From NCBI GenBank assembly GCA_035515795.1, contig DATJAY010000023.1:1-64000 (forward strand): a DNA stretch of 64,000 nt, given 5' to 3'. Source of the stretch: Candidatus Acidiferrales bacterium (GTDB taxonomy: Bacteria; Bacteroidota; Ignavibacteria; Kryptoniales; JAKASW01). The translations under genes were made by a program, and so were the position numbers. The notes below the pieces were generated by a model that saw only the letters and a list, made by a program, of their open reading frames with translations, was not told where the DNA came from and did not search any database. Positions 51,914 through 61,239 of the stretch are shown here, piece by piece. Within the stretch, counting starts at the first letter, position 1, and every line of letters starts with the position of its first letter.

Positions 51914-53557
51914 CTACTTCAAAAGTTTTGTGAGTTTCTTCTCAAGATTACCTCCTACCAATTCATTCCCCAAAGCCACAATGATCCCTCGCGGATTTAC
52001 CAAAATCAGATCCGGGATAGTATTTGCCTGGAACTCGCGGACAACTTCATTGTTAATGTCTTTCCCCAAGAATGCATTCAACCATGGCATCTTCACCTTG
52101 CTTTTTCTGAATTCCGTCACATTCTGAGAAATACTGTCGACCGAAAGACTCAATATCTCAAAGTTACTATGCCTGTATCCTTCATATACATCACTCAGCA
52201 GTTTTACCTCGTCGACGGATTCTGTATCCGTTGTAGCCCAAAAATTCAATAAATAATATTTTCCTTTTAAGGTTTCATTAGAAATAATTTTTGTTGAATC
52301 ATCGATTGAGACAAGAGAGAATGGCGGGACGGACCTACCTGCCCTTAACTCGTACTCATGTGGAAGAGTTTTGATTAGCTGTTGCCCCTCGGGCGTATTT
52401 TGGAATCTGCCGGTGAGCAAGCCGTAATAATGCGCTGCCGTTTCTGTTTGCTCAGACAACTTTGCAACCATAAATTCATCATATAACAATGCGGATTTTA
52501 TTCTGTCCTCAGGGTTCTCATCGAGGACTTCATTCACGTATTTGTTCTGTTCAATCTGAGTCAGACCCGAATGTCCCAAAGCATAGTAAACACTGTGAGG
52601 ATTTACGAGCCAGACGATTGATGAAGGTGAAATCTGTTTCAAAGACTCTCTGTAGATCGATTTATCCAATTGTCTCGCCATCATGGCAACGGTGATATAA
52701 TTTAGGTATAACTCTCTCCGTAATACTTTGTTGCGTTCATGCTTGATTTCTTTCTTGATGGACGACAGGATAGGGGAGAAATCCATCTTGGATTGTTTTT
52801 GCGCAGTTCTTGACATTATGTAATTTTTGAGCGCAGATTGATACGTAGTCCGGCAATGTTGTAACTCATCATAGATTTCTGCAAACCTCGATATCACCGG
52901 ATCTGTCCCGACAAAAGCGATCCTCTCGGGTTTTTCTGAACGCGGAAGTTTCTTAGGGTCAAGAATAATCCCAACTCTCCCATTTGTCGCCGTTACCACG
53001 CAATTATAACCCCCTGTCCCGTTATATACATATTTATCCGCCTGCGTTCCTTCAACCTGATCACCCTCTCTGACTCCCAACAATCGATAAAGAATCGAAT
53101 CGGCATTGGTCTCGATGTTTGCGGAATACGTACCACCAAGCTCTTTCTGCATAGGGACGGCTTTCAGGATATACCAGTTGTTGACGTTACTATTTACTTT
53201 TGCGCCGTCGAGGTCATTCAAATAATGATAAGCTGCGAGTCGCACATCAACATCAATCGCCCCAGGTTTGTCGATATAGAGTAGCGTCATATGTTCCTGA
53301 TGGAACACGCCGGAAAACTGCAATACCCAGATGCCTGATGAGTCTATATTTATTTCAAACTTGCCATCCCTTTCTACAACAACAGATTTGACTGGTGAAT
53401 AGTCCGGGAGCCTCAACAAGGTCACATTTGCGCAAAGCATGGGCTTGCCATCAAACCCATCGACCGTTCCTGTAACTTTGGTTTGAGCATGACCAAGGAA
53501 AGACCAAAACAATGCGGCAAAAAGAAAGCAAGCTGACCTCAGCATATTCGGTTCCAT
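51914..53557 (-). CDS. Secreted TlpA-like thioredoxin-fold protein lacking the CxxC
   Basis: A 547-residue protein from the ATG at 53557 (AGAGGA upstream), with a signal peptide ending FLGHAQ. The N-terminus is carboxypeptidase-regulatory-like (TKVTGTVDGFDGKPMLCANVTLLRL by parts), the middle is helical, and about 410-545 is an AhpC/TlpA-like thioredoxin fold (PPFSLVSIDDSTKIISNETLKGKYYLLNFWATTD; IPDLILVNPRGIIVALG). In TlpA-family proteins FWATWCGPC holds the redox pair; here it is FWATTDTES, so both cysteines are lost. It is unlikely to be a redox enzyme; a binding or chaperone role is possible. This architecture is common in Bacteroidota. Confidence 0.75.
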   Translation of the reverse strand: MEPNMLRSACFLFAALFWSFLGHAQTKVTGTVDGFDGKPMLCANVTLLRLPDYSPVKSVVVERDGKFEINIDSSGIWVLQFSGVFHQEHMTLLYIDKPGAIDVDVRLAAYHYLNDLDGAKVNSNVNNWYILKAVPMQKELGGTYSANIETNADSILYRLLGVREGDQVEGTQADKYVYNGTGGYNCVVTATNGRVGIILDPKKLPRSEKPERIAFVGTDPVISRFAEIYDELQHCRTTYQSALKNYIMSRTAQKQSKMDFSPILSSIKKEIKHERNKVLRRELYLNYITVAMMARQLDKSIYRESLKQISPSSIVWLVNPHSVYYALGHSGLTQIEQNKYVNEVLDENPEDRIKSALLYDEFMVAKLSEQTETAAHYYGLLTGRFQNTPEGQQLIKTLPHEYELRAGRSVPPFSLVSIDDSTKIISNETLKGKYYLLNFWATTDTESVDEVKLLSDVYEGYRHSNFEILSLSVDSISQNVTEFRKSKVKMPWLNAFLGKDINNEVVREFQANTIPDLILVNPRGIIVALGNELVGGNLEKKLTKLLK

Positions 53558-53640
53558 TACATTCCTCTTAACGTCTCGGCAATTTCTTCGGGGAAAATAT
53601 TTTCTTACCATCACAAAATAGATCACACGGCTAAATCAAA

Positions 53641-53677
53641 AAGACCGGGTAGCTTCATGAAAACAATACCCGGTCTT
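53641..53677 (-). terminator. Terminator after the beta-helix cargo gene
   Basis: Eleven-base arms AAGACCGGGTA/TACCCGGTCTT with a 15-base loop and a run of five U on the coding strand, 57 bp after the stop. Confidence 0.75.
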
Positions 53678-53733
53678 TCCTGAAAATTAACTGTATCCGT
53701 TCTCTTACAGCGGAAAGGTCACGGCTTCACTGC

Positions 53734-55434
53734 TTACTTTAACAAGACCATTTTCTTTGTAAGAGATGTATTTCCGGCTTGCAAGCGATAGAAGTAAATA
53801 CCGCTGGCATACCTGCTGGCATCAAATGTTGCTACGTAATCGCCCGCATGTTGGACACCGGAGAACAGGGTCGCCACTTCTTGTCCGAGAACATTGTAAA
53901 TCTTCAACGTAACATAGCCATTCTGCGGGACAGAATATCTGATGTTAGTTGTCGGGTTGAACGGGTTCGGATAGTTCTGCAAGAGGGCATACCTGGTTGG
54001 ACGCGTATTGGGAACCTCTTTGACATCGGTCAGGTTCCAGATTGCGTTGTCATACGCTGTACGATTAGCCAACCATGTAGCGTACTGTGTCGGGAACCAG
54101 TGATAAAGGTCGCCGAGCGGCAATCCATCCGTTCCGGCCGTAAGAAGTTTCGTATTGCTGTAGGTCAAGTTCTCCATTAGCGGCCAGGCAGCATTGAGGT
54201 CAGGGTTATATCCCCAGAATACGCTGCCTCCCACTGTGTATCTTGCTTGCAGGAACGTCAGAATGCTGTCCTTATTGGTGGCAGGAGTGGTAAATCCGGG
54301 ATCGGTACTGTCATAAATATTTGCCATCTTCACCAAAGGATGAGGATAGATCTCAGGATCGAAGAATCCTGCACTCCGATCATTCATCAAAGGTTCAGGT
54401 AAGATCTGGCGGCTAAGAGCGGTGACCGTATCGTTATAGGTGGTAAAGAATGGCTGGAACCAGGTGTCCGCGTAGTTGCTGTTGTTCTCGAAGATTATGA
54501 CACGCTGCATCTCGTGGACGCTATCTGTCCCATCGAAAGTTGGATTGTTCACAAGTGTGTCAACATTCAGAACCGCTCCGTAAAGTAAATTGTTCGGATC
54601 CTGGCCTATCCTGTCGGAGTAACGCTCGCCGGTGAAATGGCCGTTTACAAAAACGTTGTTCGTGCAGACGAGCCATGTCCAGTAGCTTTCCTGCAACGCA
54701 AACTTTGCAACATTCAGGAAAGTGTTGTGGTTAAACCAGATGCGATGCACAGGTATTCCTTGCGTCTGGAAAGTAAATCCCATATTCTCGAAGGTATTGT
54801 TTTCGCATCCGACCGAGTCGCCGCTGGAAGCCGACTCGAAGTATATTTGCCTGCCCGACCACCATTGACCTGGATCAATATCATTCCGGAAAATACAGTT
54901 CGTAAATATTCCCGTAAAGTGCTTGCCGAGAATGTGCATAGCAGGGGCCTGATCCCAATCGAAAATGACATTGTCAAAAGTTCCATGTAATCCACTTGTA
55001 TTTTCGAATGTCATCTGATTCCATGATTGAGCGCCGCTGTTGTCAACATAGAAGAGCCAAATATTCTTCAGGGTTAAATCTCCGTAGCAATCAAACGGCT
55101 CGCTGTAATACACACCGGTCGCTACACCAGGAATTACCACCGGCAGACCAGGATCTGTGCCGGAAGCCGGGGGCGGTGCACCAATGATGGTAATCTGAGT
55201 CCCTGCCTTAACCGTGATCCAACCGTTTAAGAGGTAATAACCGCCTCTTACCAATTCATACACTCGATTCGGATTGTTTCGAGCTCCCGTCGCGGTAGTG
55301 TCACCTTGAATTACGGTGTTGATCGTCCCCTGATTGTTGTCATTCGGAACGACAACGGTGTCAGCGGTCTGGGCGAACAACGATAACGGAGCGACAAGAG
55401 TTACTAGAAGCAATGCGAAAATGAACTTCTTCAT
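53734..55434 (-). CDS. Secreted beta-helix (pectate-lyase-like) protein with T9SS sorting domain
   Basis: A 566-residue exported protein. Signal peptide to about 22 (LSLFAQT). The central region has repeated short strands with N-x-T-F and N-x-x-F turns (GTFDNVIFDWDQAPAMHILG; FTGIFTNCIFRND; NNTFENMGFTFQTQG; NHNTFLNVAKFALQE), typical of a right-handed parallel beta-helix. The C-terminus (about 485-566) is a T9SS type A sorting domain: LLQNYPNPFNPTTNIRYSVP, VTLKIYNVLGQEVATL, GIYFYRLQAG. It is probably a surface-attached or released glycan-binding or degrading protein. It is the first gene after the TonB receptor in the transcript. Confidence 0.85.
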   Translation of the reverse strand: MKKFIFALLLVTLVAPLSLFAQTADTVVVPNDNNQGTINTVIQGDTTATGARNNPNRVYELVRGGYYLLNGWITVKAGTQITIIGAPPPASGTDPGLPVVIPGVATGVYYSEPFDCYGDLTLKNIWLFYVDNSGAQSWNQMTFENTSGLHGTFDNVIFDWDQAPAMHILGKHFTGIFTNCIFRNDIDPGQWWSGRQIYFESASSGDSVGCENNTFENMGFTFQTQGIPVHRIWFNHNTFLNVAKFALQESYWTWLVCTNNVFVNGHFTGERYSDRIGQDPNNLLYGAVLNVDTLVNNPTFDGTDSVHEMQRVIIFENNSNYADTWFQPFFTTYNDTVTALSRQILPEPLMNDRSAGFFDPEIYPHPLVKMANIYDSTDPGFTTPATNKDSILTFLQARYTVGGSVFWGYNPDLNAAWPLMENLTYSNTKLLTAGTDGLPLGDLYHWFPTQYATWLANRTAYDNAIWNLTDVKEVPNTRPTRYALLQNYPNPFNPTTNIRYSVPQNGYVTLKIYNVLGQEVATLFSGVQHAGDYVATFDASRYASGIYFYRLQAGNTSLTKKMVLLK

Positions 55435-55545
55435 TTCACTTCTCCTTCTGATTTTTGCATTTGTTAATTATTAAGATTAAAAAACTCATTCTCGAAACAT
55501 TTAATATTTCTATTTCCGTCTCATTCCTCCTTTCAAGAAAAATTA

Positions 55546-58500
55546 TCACATCGTATATCTGACGCCCAGGTCAGCAGTAAGACCATAATATTGCTCGGAC
55601 GTAAAACCTCCAATGCTTCTCTGCAGGGAGATGTCGGCCCGGGAATTAATGTTGTTTACATCAAAGAACAACTGCAGTCCCGTTACAGGCAGCGTCTGCC
55701 TGACTGTCGCATCCATTCTGAAGTAAGGTTCCTCGATGCCGTCTCCTTCGGGCAACGCGCCGATACCTGTCAGCATCTTTCCCTGATATAAGAAAGAAAG
55801 TCTCGCCGAGAAGCCCTTGTAGTCATAACCGAGAGAAGCGTTGACAATGTCGGCAGGCTGGTCGATGAGTTGGCCCGAACGAGAGGAGTCGATCACGACA
55901 GTGGTAGGTCTCCTCTGACCCGGGAAGGTCACATTCCTGTTAAACACGTAAGGATAATAAGTGTTCGACCAGATATGAGTATAATTAATACCAATAACAA
56001 TTCCATCAAACGGAACCGGGAGGTACCATAATCTGGTTTGGAAATCGCCTTCCAGTCCTTTTACAAAGGCTTTGTATGGGTTATTTTCCCAGGTATTTAT
56101 GGTTGCACTTGAACTCCCGTTATACCTGGCATACTGTCCCATCGTTGGCCAGCCTGACGGGTAATTTGCCGGAAGGAGAGAATCTGCCACCAACCTGTAC
56201 CCGCCCACGAAATAGCTGAAATTACGTATGGTCTTGTAGAAACCCCCAAGGGTTAGAAGACCTATCTCACTGTTGTGAAAAGCTATTTGAGCATCATGGT
56301 TGTATGACTGCGCAGGAACAAGATTAGGATTTCCGGCGTTGATGTTTGTTCCATTTTGATCCTCATTGAAATATGGAGCGGTTGCCGTGAAATCAGGGCG
56401 AGCAAGTGTCTGAGTATACGAATATCTAAAATCCACCCAGTCGGCTATCTCGTACTTGCCCTGAACCATGGGGAGCCAATATCTATTCTTCGGGTAAAAT
56501 GTAACCGTGTCAACTTGTTGATTTATGATATTACCGCTGCTCCTCATCCGGTATGCAGTGAATTGCGTATTGTCCTGTTCAAATCGCGCGCCGCCTACGA
56601 TCATCAGATTCGGACCGAGATCGAGCTCGGACATTGCATATGCGCCGTAGTATCTTTCGTAATTAGCATAATCATTAATTTCGTTTTGATAAAGTCCTGA
56701 TACCCAGCCGTTACCCAACGGATTGAGTAGTGCCGGAACTCCCTCTATATAGTTGACCATTCCTTGCAGCGTAGACGAAGCCGGCACCCATATTAGATCG
56801 CCGAACTTATCATTGAGAAAGTCCCTGGCAAGGCCTTGATCCGAGTTTGTAAAATCGCTTCCTAAGAATGTGGTAATGCTATGGCCAGTCAGGACCAACT
56901 TAAGGTTGTTAAACTGCGGCTGCGCGTGCATTGAATCGACAAGGAACTGGCTTCCGCCGTAGAACACTTGCGCGTATGGCAGGTTCTGATCGTTCACGCG
57001 GTGGTTATATCTGAATTTCCCTCCGAATTTCAGAAATCCCGACACCGAAGAAGCAAGATTGAACGGAATTTTGAAATTACCGGAATAGGTTTGATCGTTC
57101 TCCTTGAAATCATAATTCCCATCTCCAAGGAACTGCAGGTATGTCAGCGAGTCGATGTATTGGGCCCTCGGAACAATATTCTCAGGGAGAGTGTTCTGAT
57201 TTATCTGGCCGCTTATTGCACCTTCCTCAGTAACTGTAAATGTGTACTGATGCGGGATGTAGTTCCTAGAATAGGTGTTAGCAGCACCCAAATCCATTGA
57301 CATGAATCCAAAATCGTACTTGCCTTGAAGCGCATTCGTCATCTGATCGGTGTTGCCGTTGCCACTGGAAAGATTGAAATTGAGATTCTTGCTTTGCCCG
57401 GACGCGGTGCCATAATTTGTCGTGTAGTCCGTACCATCGGAGTTCAAGCGTGTGAACATGTTTATGGCCGTCAGAGAACCTGCAGGGAGCTTGTAATCTA
57501 AAATCAGGTTGCCTCCATAGCGGCTCCTTGTTTCAATATGCCGCCGCAGCTGGATACTGGTTACTTCGACAGGGGCATAACCGGTGATGCTGTCCTTAGT
57601 GGCACTCAAATTCTGATATTGCGCATAAAAATTGTCGTCGCTTCGATCATATCGTTCCACGTTCAAGAGAAAATATGCACCGAGATTATCGTCAAGGAAA
57701 CGATCACTCACTGCTCCCAGCGCCTTATAGTTATTGTAAGTCTTGGTTTTGTTCACGTAACCCGACTGCCACAACAGATCGGTATGCAGCCCTGACGGTG
57801 CTTCTCTTAACTGCATATTCACGTAGCCGCCGATAGCGTCAGCTTCCATGTCCGGCGTCAGGCTCTTGTACACTTCAACCGACTGCAGCATCAGAGGAGT
57901 AATCATTGTCAGGTCAACACTCCTGTCTTGCGTGGGATTAACTGGCGCCGAAGGATTGAGCTGAACCCCTCCACCGTTGCCCGTAGCGCCGAGGTCGATC
58001 CCGTTTACGGCTACTAGGTTATATTGCGGAGCGATACCTCTGATTACAATCTTGCTCGCCTCGCCTGAACTTCTAAGGGTTGAAACCCCTGGAAGACGAC
58101 CGATAGCCTCAGCTGCATTGAAATCCGGAAGCTCTTGTATCTTGGCAGCGGAAACCACGTTCACTATGCTGTTCGAAGAAAGCTGTTGGTTAATCGCTTG
58201 CATCTGACCTTGGGCCTGGGCAGTTACGACCACCGTCTGCCCTGTAATGGTTGTCGGCTCCAAATAAAAATCCCTTTCGACTTCACCACTTTCCGGTACG
58301 TTTACTTGGACAGTCAGTTGGTTATAACCCACGTAGGAAATCGTCATTGTCTGTTCACCCGAAGGAACATTATAGATGGTATAATTGCCATTTAAGTCCG
58401 ATGCAGCACCTATGCTGGTGTTCTTCACGACGATCGTGGCCCCCGGCAGAGGATCCTTAGTCTGCTTGTCAAAAATACCACCCTTAACTGTCCCCGAACT

Positions 58501-58590
58501 CGCCGCGTGGAGTGCCTGCACAAAAAGTATAAAAAGGAAAGTCAAGACAAAAGAGGTCTTTCGTAGAAATTTGTAAAATTCTTCCACCAT
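55546..58590 (-). CDS. TonB-dependent outer-membrane receptor
   Basis: A 1014-residue receptor: signal peptide (to about 30), carboxypeptidase-regulatory-like domain (GTVKGGIFDKQTKDPLPGATIVVKN by parts), plug (ELPDFNAAEAIGRLPGVSTLRSSGEASKIVIRGIAPQYN by parts; VEVYKSLTPDMEADAIGGYVNMQL) and barrel ending VRYTM. The plug wording is that of the TonB-Xanth/Caul type seen with plant-polysaccharide loci. It lies between two T9SS cargo genes, a LacI regulator and a GH28 enzyme, so pectin or related oligosaccharide uptake is probable. Ribosome site GGGAGAAG. Confidence 0.92.
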   Translation of the reverse strand: MVEEFYKFLRKTSFVLTFLFILFVQALHAASSGTVKGGIFDKQTKDPLPGATIVVKNTSIGAASDLNGNYTIYNVPSGEQTMTISYVGYNQLTVQVNVPESGEVERDFYLEPTTITGQTVVVTAQAQGQMQAINQQLSSNSIVNVVSAAKIQELPDFNAAEAIGRLPGVSTLRSSGEASKIVIRGIAPQYNLVAVNGIDLGATGNGGGVQLNPSAPVNPTQDRSVDLTMITPLMLQSVEVYKSLTPDMEADAIGGYVNMQLREAPSGLHTDLLWQSGYVNKTKTYNNYKALGAVSDRFLDDNLGAYFLLNVERYDRSDDNFYAQYQNLSATKDSITGYAPVEVTSIQLRRHIETRSRYGGNLILDYKLPAGSLTAINMFTRLNSDGTDYTTNYGTASGQSKNLNFNLSSGNGNTDQMTNALQGKYDFGFMSMDLGAANTYSRNYIPHQYTFTVTEEGAISGQINQNTLPENIVPRAQYIDSLTYLQFLGDGNYDFKENDQTYSGNFKIPFNLASSVSGFLKFGGKFRYNHRVNDQNLPYAQVFYGGSQFLVDSMHAQPQFNNLKLVLTGHSITTFLGSDFTNSDQGLARDFLNDKFGDLIWVPASSTLQGMVNYIEGVPALLNPLGNGWVSGLYQNEINDYANYERYYGAYAMSELDLGPNLMIVGGARFEQDNTQFTAYRMRSSGNIINQQVDTVTFYPKNRYWLPMVQGKYEIADWVDFRYSYTQTLARPDFTATAPYFNEDQNGTNINAGNPNLVPAQSYNHDAQIAFHNSEIGLLTLGGFYKTIRNFSYFVGGYRLVADSLLPANYPSGWPTMGQYARYNGSSSATINTWENNPYKAFVKGLEGDFQTRLWYLPVPFDGIVIGINYTHIWSNTYYPYVFNRNVTFPGQRRPTTVVIDSSRSGQLIDQPADIVNASLGYDYKGFSARLSFLYQGKMLTGIGALPEGDGIEEPYFRMDATVRQTLPVTGLQLFFDVNNINSRADISLQRSIGGFTSEQYYGLTADLGVRYTM

Positions 58591-58716
58591 AGCTTCTCCC
58601 TAGTTTTAAATCGCCTCAACTACAGTCGACCATCTCACTTCATAAGGAATTTCTGCGGCGTGTCGCTCTTCCATAATGAGGTCAAGAGAGCCGACAATTC
58701 AATATTCTTGACACAA

Positions 58717-58745
58717 AGAGGCGGAACCGAGGTGGTCCCGCCTCT
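58717..58745 (-). terminator. Stem-loop after the large T9SS cargo gene
   Basis: Arms GAGGCGG/CCGCCTC with a 13-base loop, 15 bp after the stop, followed by TTTGTG on the coding strand. Confidence 0.55.
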
Positions 58746-58759
58746 CGAAGTAAAAGCTT

Positions 58760-60721
58760 CTACTTTATAAGCATCATTTTTTGAGTCCTGACGAAGCTGT
58801 CAGCCGTCAATCTAACGAAATAAATTCCGCTGGCGTACCTTGTACCATCAAATTTTACGTTGTAGGATCCGGCAGCTTGCTTTTCGTTGACCAACGTAGT
58901 TACTTCTCTTCCTAGGACATCATAGACTTGAAGAACTACTTTCGAATCATTCGGAAGATCATACTTTATGGTTGTGGACGGGTTGAAAGGATTCGGATAG
59001 TTGGCGTACAGTTGATATTCCTTGGGAAGATTACTGTTAGCACCTCTAACTCCGTCAACAAGCTCATGAGGGAAAGAGATTCCACTTACGACAAGATTAT
59101 CAAATTCGATATTGCCTGACCACGATGTCGTATCATAAGGAGCGGGATACCAGATAACCACGCCAACCTGCGAAGGTTTGGTAGGATCAAACTTCCCTGC
59201 TCCTGCGAGTGAATCCAGCTTCGTGATTGACAACGTGTTCCACTGAGCATGGGTTACCTGCGAGCCGACCGTGTCAATGACAAAAACGCTGTCGTTCTTG
59301 CCGCTTGATACATAGAACTCCACCAATGCCTTATTGGGGAACTTCGCTGGTAAATACAACCCGAACGAAATCGCATTAGCAACAGAATCATCTGCATCCA
59401 TCATCGAAACAGTATCTCTAGCGACTGCGAACTTGGGGGCATTCTTGGAAATATTCAAAGTTCCTTGCAAAACATAGCTCTGATCGCTGGTTGTCAGGTC
59501 GGCGTATCTTTTTATCGTACCTGAAGCATACTTCGGCACATAAAATCCCTCCTTGCCATTTGACCCAGCGCTTTCAAAGTCCGCGGCGTTCCAAACTTTA
59601 GGCGGACCGGCGACGACCTGGTTGATGACAGAAACGTTGCTGACGTATACATTTCCATTCCAGGTTACGCCGTTGGGGCCACCGATCTGGATTCCATACT
59701 TCCTTAAATTGTCCGTGCTCTTGCTGTATGTATTGAAGAAAGAACCGGAACCAGTGTCCAGGATACTGGCTTGAGCAAGGTCAAAATACAACGGATACCA
59801 GACCTTCTTTGGAATATTGATGCCATTGTAAGTCACCGGACCATTGGGTGGCCAGTTCCAGCTGGGATCGCTCTGCGCCCACGTCTGGATATTGAAGGTG
59901 TCAGGGAATGTGGTGTCAACATATACCCACTGTACCAAGAAATTCTGACCCTGGGCGGCAAACCCTGGATCAGGTTGATTCCCAAATGAAGTCGCACCAG
60001 TTGAAGCTGAACCGTTTTTCAGCTGGCACACCATGACGCCAGTCTTGCCGGCAAGAGTAGTATCGCTCCAGTATGTGCTGTCGACCCAGCCGTTGTGCCA
60101 CTGATTGGAGAACTTTGTGCTGTTCGGACCGCTCAGATCAGAACTAAAGTCGCCAAGCACGGTCGGTTTTGCACCAACAATAGAAATGTTAGCAATGTAG
60201 AATACGCCGGTCCATACCGAGCCCCATATTTGCATGCCGAGCCTTATCTGGTTGTTGACCGGATCAAAGGGTCCGGCAGAACCGACAGGATTCTGCAACG
60301 CAAGTTCAGTCAAAGGAGATGACAGCGGAAACCACGTATCCTTCGGAATAGCTGAAGCCTTCGTGTCGACTTCTTTCCAAGACCAATGCGTGTGATCCAT
60401 TGCCCATATTCCTATCTCTGTCGTATCAGGCATATTCGCACTGCTCGGAATATAAATCCAGACAGTGAGAACTTGAGCTCCATTAACAGAAATGTTATCC
60501 GTCTGCATCTGCGCGTTGTTAGAGCCGATCAATGTCATGTGCCAGCCCACAACGTGCTTATGGACCGCCGCCGGATCAGCAGCGATGTAGATCGAATCTG
60601 AACCACCAGTATTTTGGACAAAGCCATCTAGCGTACTGTCTGCAAAGCTCGCGAGAACCTGAGCTCTCACAGAACTTGCGAGGAAAAGTAGCATGGCTAT
60701 AAATAATACCGACTTCTTCAT
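58760..60721 (-). CDS. Large secreted carbohydrate-binding-like protein with T9SS sorting domain
   Basis: A 653-residue exported protein with a signal peptide (to about 20, SSVRAQV) and three similar beta-sandwich-like segments, each with an FxxxxDGFV/VxxxWVYxP-type core and solvent-exposed Trp (WHMTLIGSNNAQMQ; FLVQWVYVDTTFPDTFN; AISFGLYLPAKFPNKALVEF). This suggests repeated carbohydrate-binding modules of the family also seen in Bacteroidota xylan/mannan loci. The C-terminus (about 575-653) is a T9SS type A domain: LYANYPNPFNPSTTIKYDLP and GIYFVRLTADSF. No catalytic domain was recognised. The ribosome site AAGGGAGG is very strong. Confidence 0.8.
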   Translation of the reverse strand: MKKSVLFIAMLLFLASSVRAQVLASFADSTLDGFVQNTGGSDSIYIAADPAAVHKHVVGWHMTLIGSNNAQMQTDNISVNGAQVLTVWIYIPSSANMPDTTEIGIWAMDHTHWSWKEVDTKASAIPKDTWFPLSSPLTELALQNPVGSAGPFDPVNNQIRLGMQIWGSVWTGVFYIANISIVGAKPTVLGDFSSDLSGPNSTKFSNQWHNGWVDSTYWSDTTLAGKTGVMVCQLKNGSASTGATSFGNQPDPGFAAQGQNFLVQWVYVDTTFPDTFNIQTWAQSDPSWNWPPNGPVTYNGINIPKKVWYPLYFDLAQASILDTGSGSFFNTYSKSTDNLRKYGIQIGGPNGVTWNGNVYVSNVSVINQVVAGPPKVWNAADFESAGSNGKEGFYVPKYASGTIKRYADLTTSDQSYVLQGTLNISKNAPKFAVARDTVSMMDADDSVANAISFGLYLPAKFPNKALVEFYVSSGKNDSVFVIDTVGSQVTHAQWNTLSITKLDSLAGAGKFDPTKPSQVGVVIWYPAPYDTTSWSGNIEFDNLVVSGISFPHELVDGVRGANSNLPKEYQLYANYPNPFNPSTTIKYDLPNDSKVVLQVYDVLGREVTTLVNEKQAAGSYNVKFDGTRYASGIYFVRLTADSFVRTQKMMLIK

Positions 60722-60900
60722 TTTTTACCTCCCTTAAGTGAATTTAATTAGTACAATTTGTATGAATGATATGACTTATAAAAAGCTTCTGCGTTGGAGC
60801 CCGCAAAAAGAAAGGACCGCCTGAACTCTGATCTAGTAAATAATTACTCGTCACGCCTCCGTGTTATAGCTAGCTGCTTAAACTCCTGCCAAGTTCATCA

Positions 60901-60914
60901 TGTTAACATTAACA
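60901..60914. promoter_or_regulatory. Operator-like palindrome TGTTAA-CA-TTAACA
   Basis: Perfect 6-base arms with a 2-base centre just downstream of the -10 of the cargo-gene promoter. It resembles the TGTTAGCGCTAACA site in front of the symporter gene. The adjacent LacI-type regulator is the likely ligand. Confidence 0.5.
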
Positions 60915-60917
60915 TCG

Positions 60918-60947
60918 AATATTTTCCGAACCGATTCGATTTGTCAA
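60918..60947 (-). promoter_or_regulatory. Promoter with embedded operator CGAATCGGTTCG
   Basis: TTGACA (60942-60947) and a -10 near 60918-60924; the near-perfect palindrome CGAATCGGTTCG (60928-60939) fills the spacer, the classic position for repression. Confidence 0.5.
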
Positions 60948-60952
60948 TTGCC

Positions 60953-60981
60953 AATTTAAATCGATCCGCCAATAATGTCAA
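60953..60981 (-). promoter_or_regulatory. Second upstream promoter of the cargo/TonB genes
   Basis: TTGACA (60976-60981), N17, TAAATT (60953-60958), upstream of and in tandem with the operator-bearing promoter. Confidence 0.5.
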
Positions 60982-61239
60982 GGGGTCGAAGCTGGATTCA
61001 AAAATTTTTTCAAAATATTTTTTCGGTTGAATCACCGAGAGGCAAAATGAGGTTTTTGAAGTAAATTCGACTAAAAAATCATTCACGACAGCGACTTTTA
61101 CTTTTGCAGACATGATGAAGCATGCCGTTTGGACTCCCAGATATTTGATTTTCAGACCACGATACCCTAACTTACGCTGTTCAACAATCCATAAAACCGT
61201 TTCGATTGTTGCAAATGAAAGTAGGAATCTGAGAGCTTA

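Larger units (their letters stand above)
60722..61239. other. Divergent regulatory region of the second polysaccharide locus
   Basis: A 518-bp region between the T9SS cargo gene (minus) and lacI (plus). On the minus strand there are two TTGACA-type promoters (60953-60981 and about 60918-60947), an operator-like palindrome between the hexamers of the second (60928-60939), and another just after it (60901-60914). The lacI side holds an inverted repeat CAACAATC...GATTGTTG with a 15-base spacer. The remainder shows nothing clear. Confidence 0.6.
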
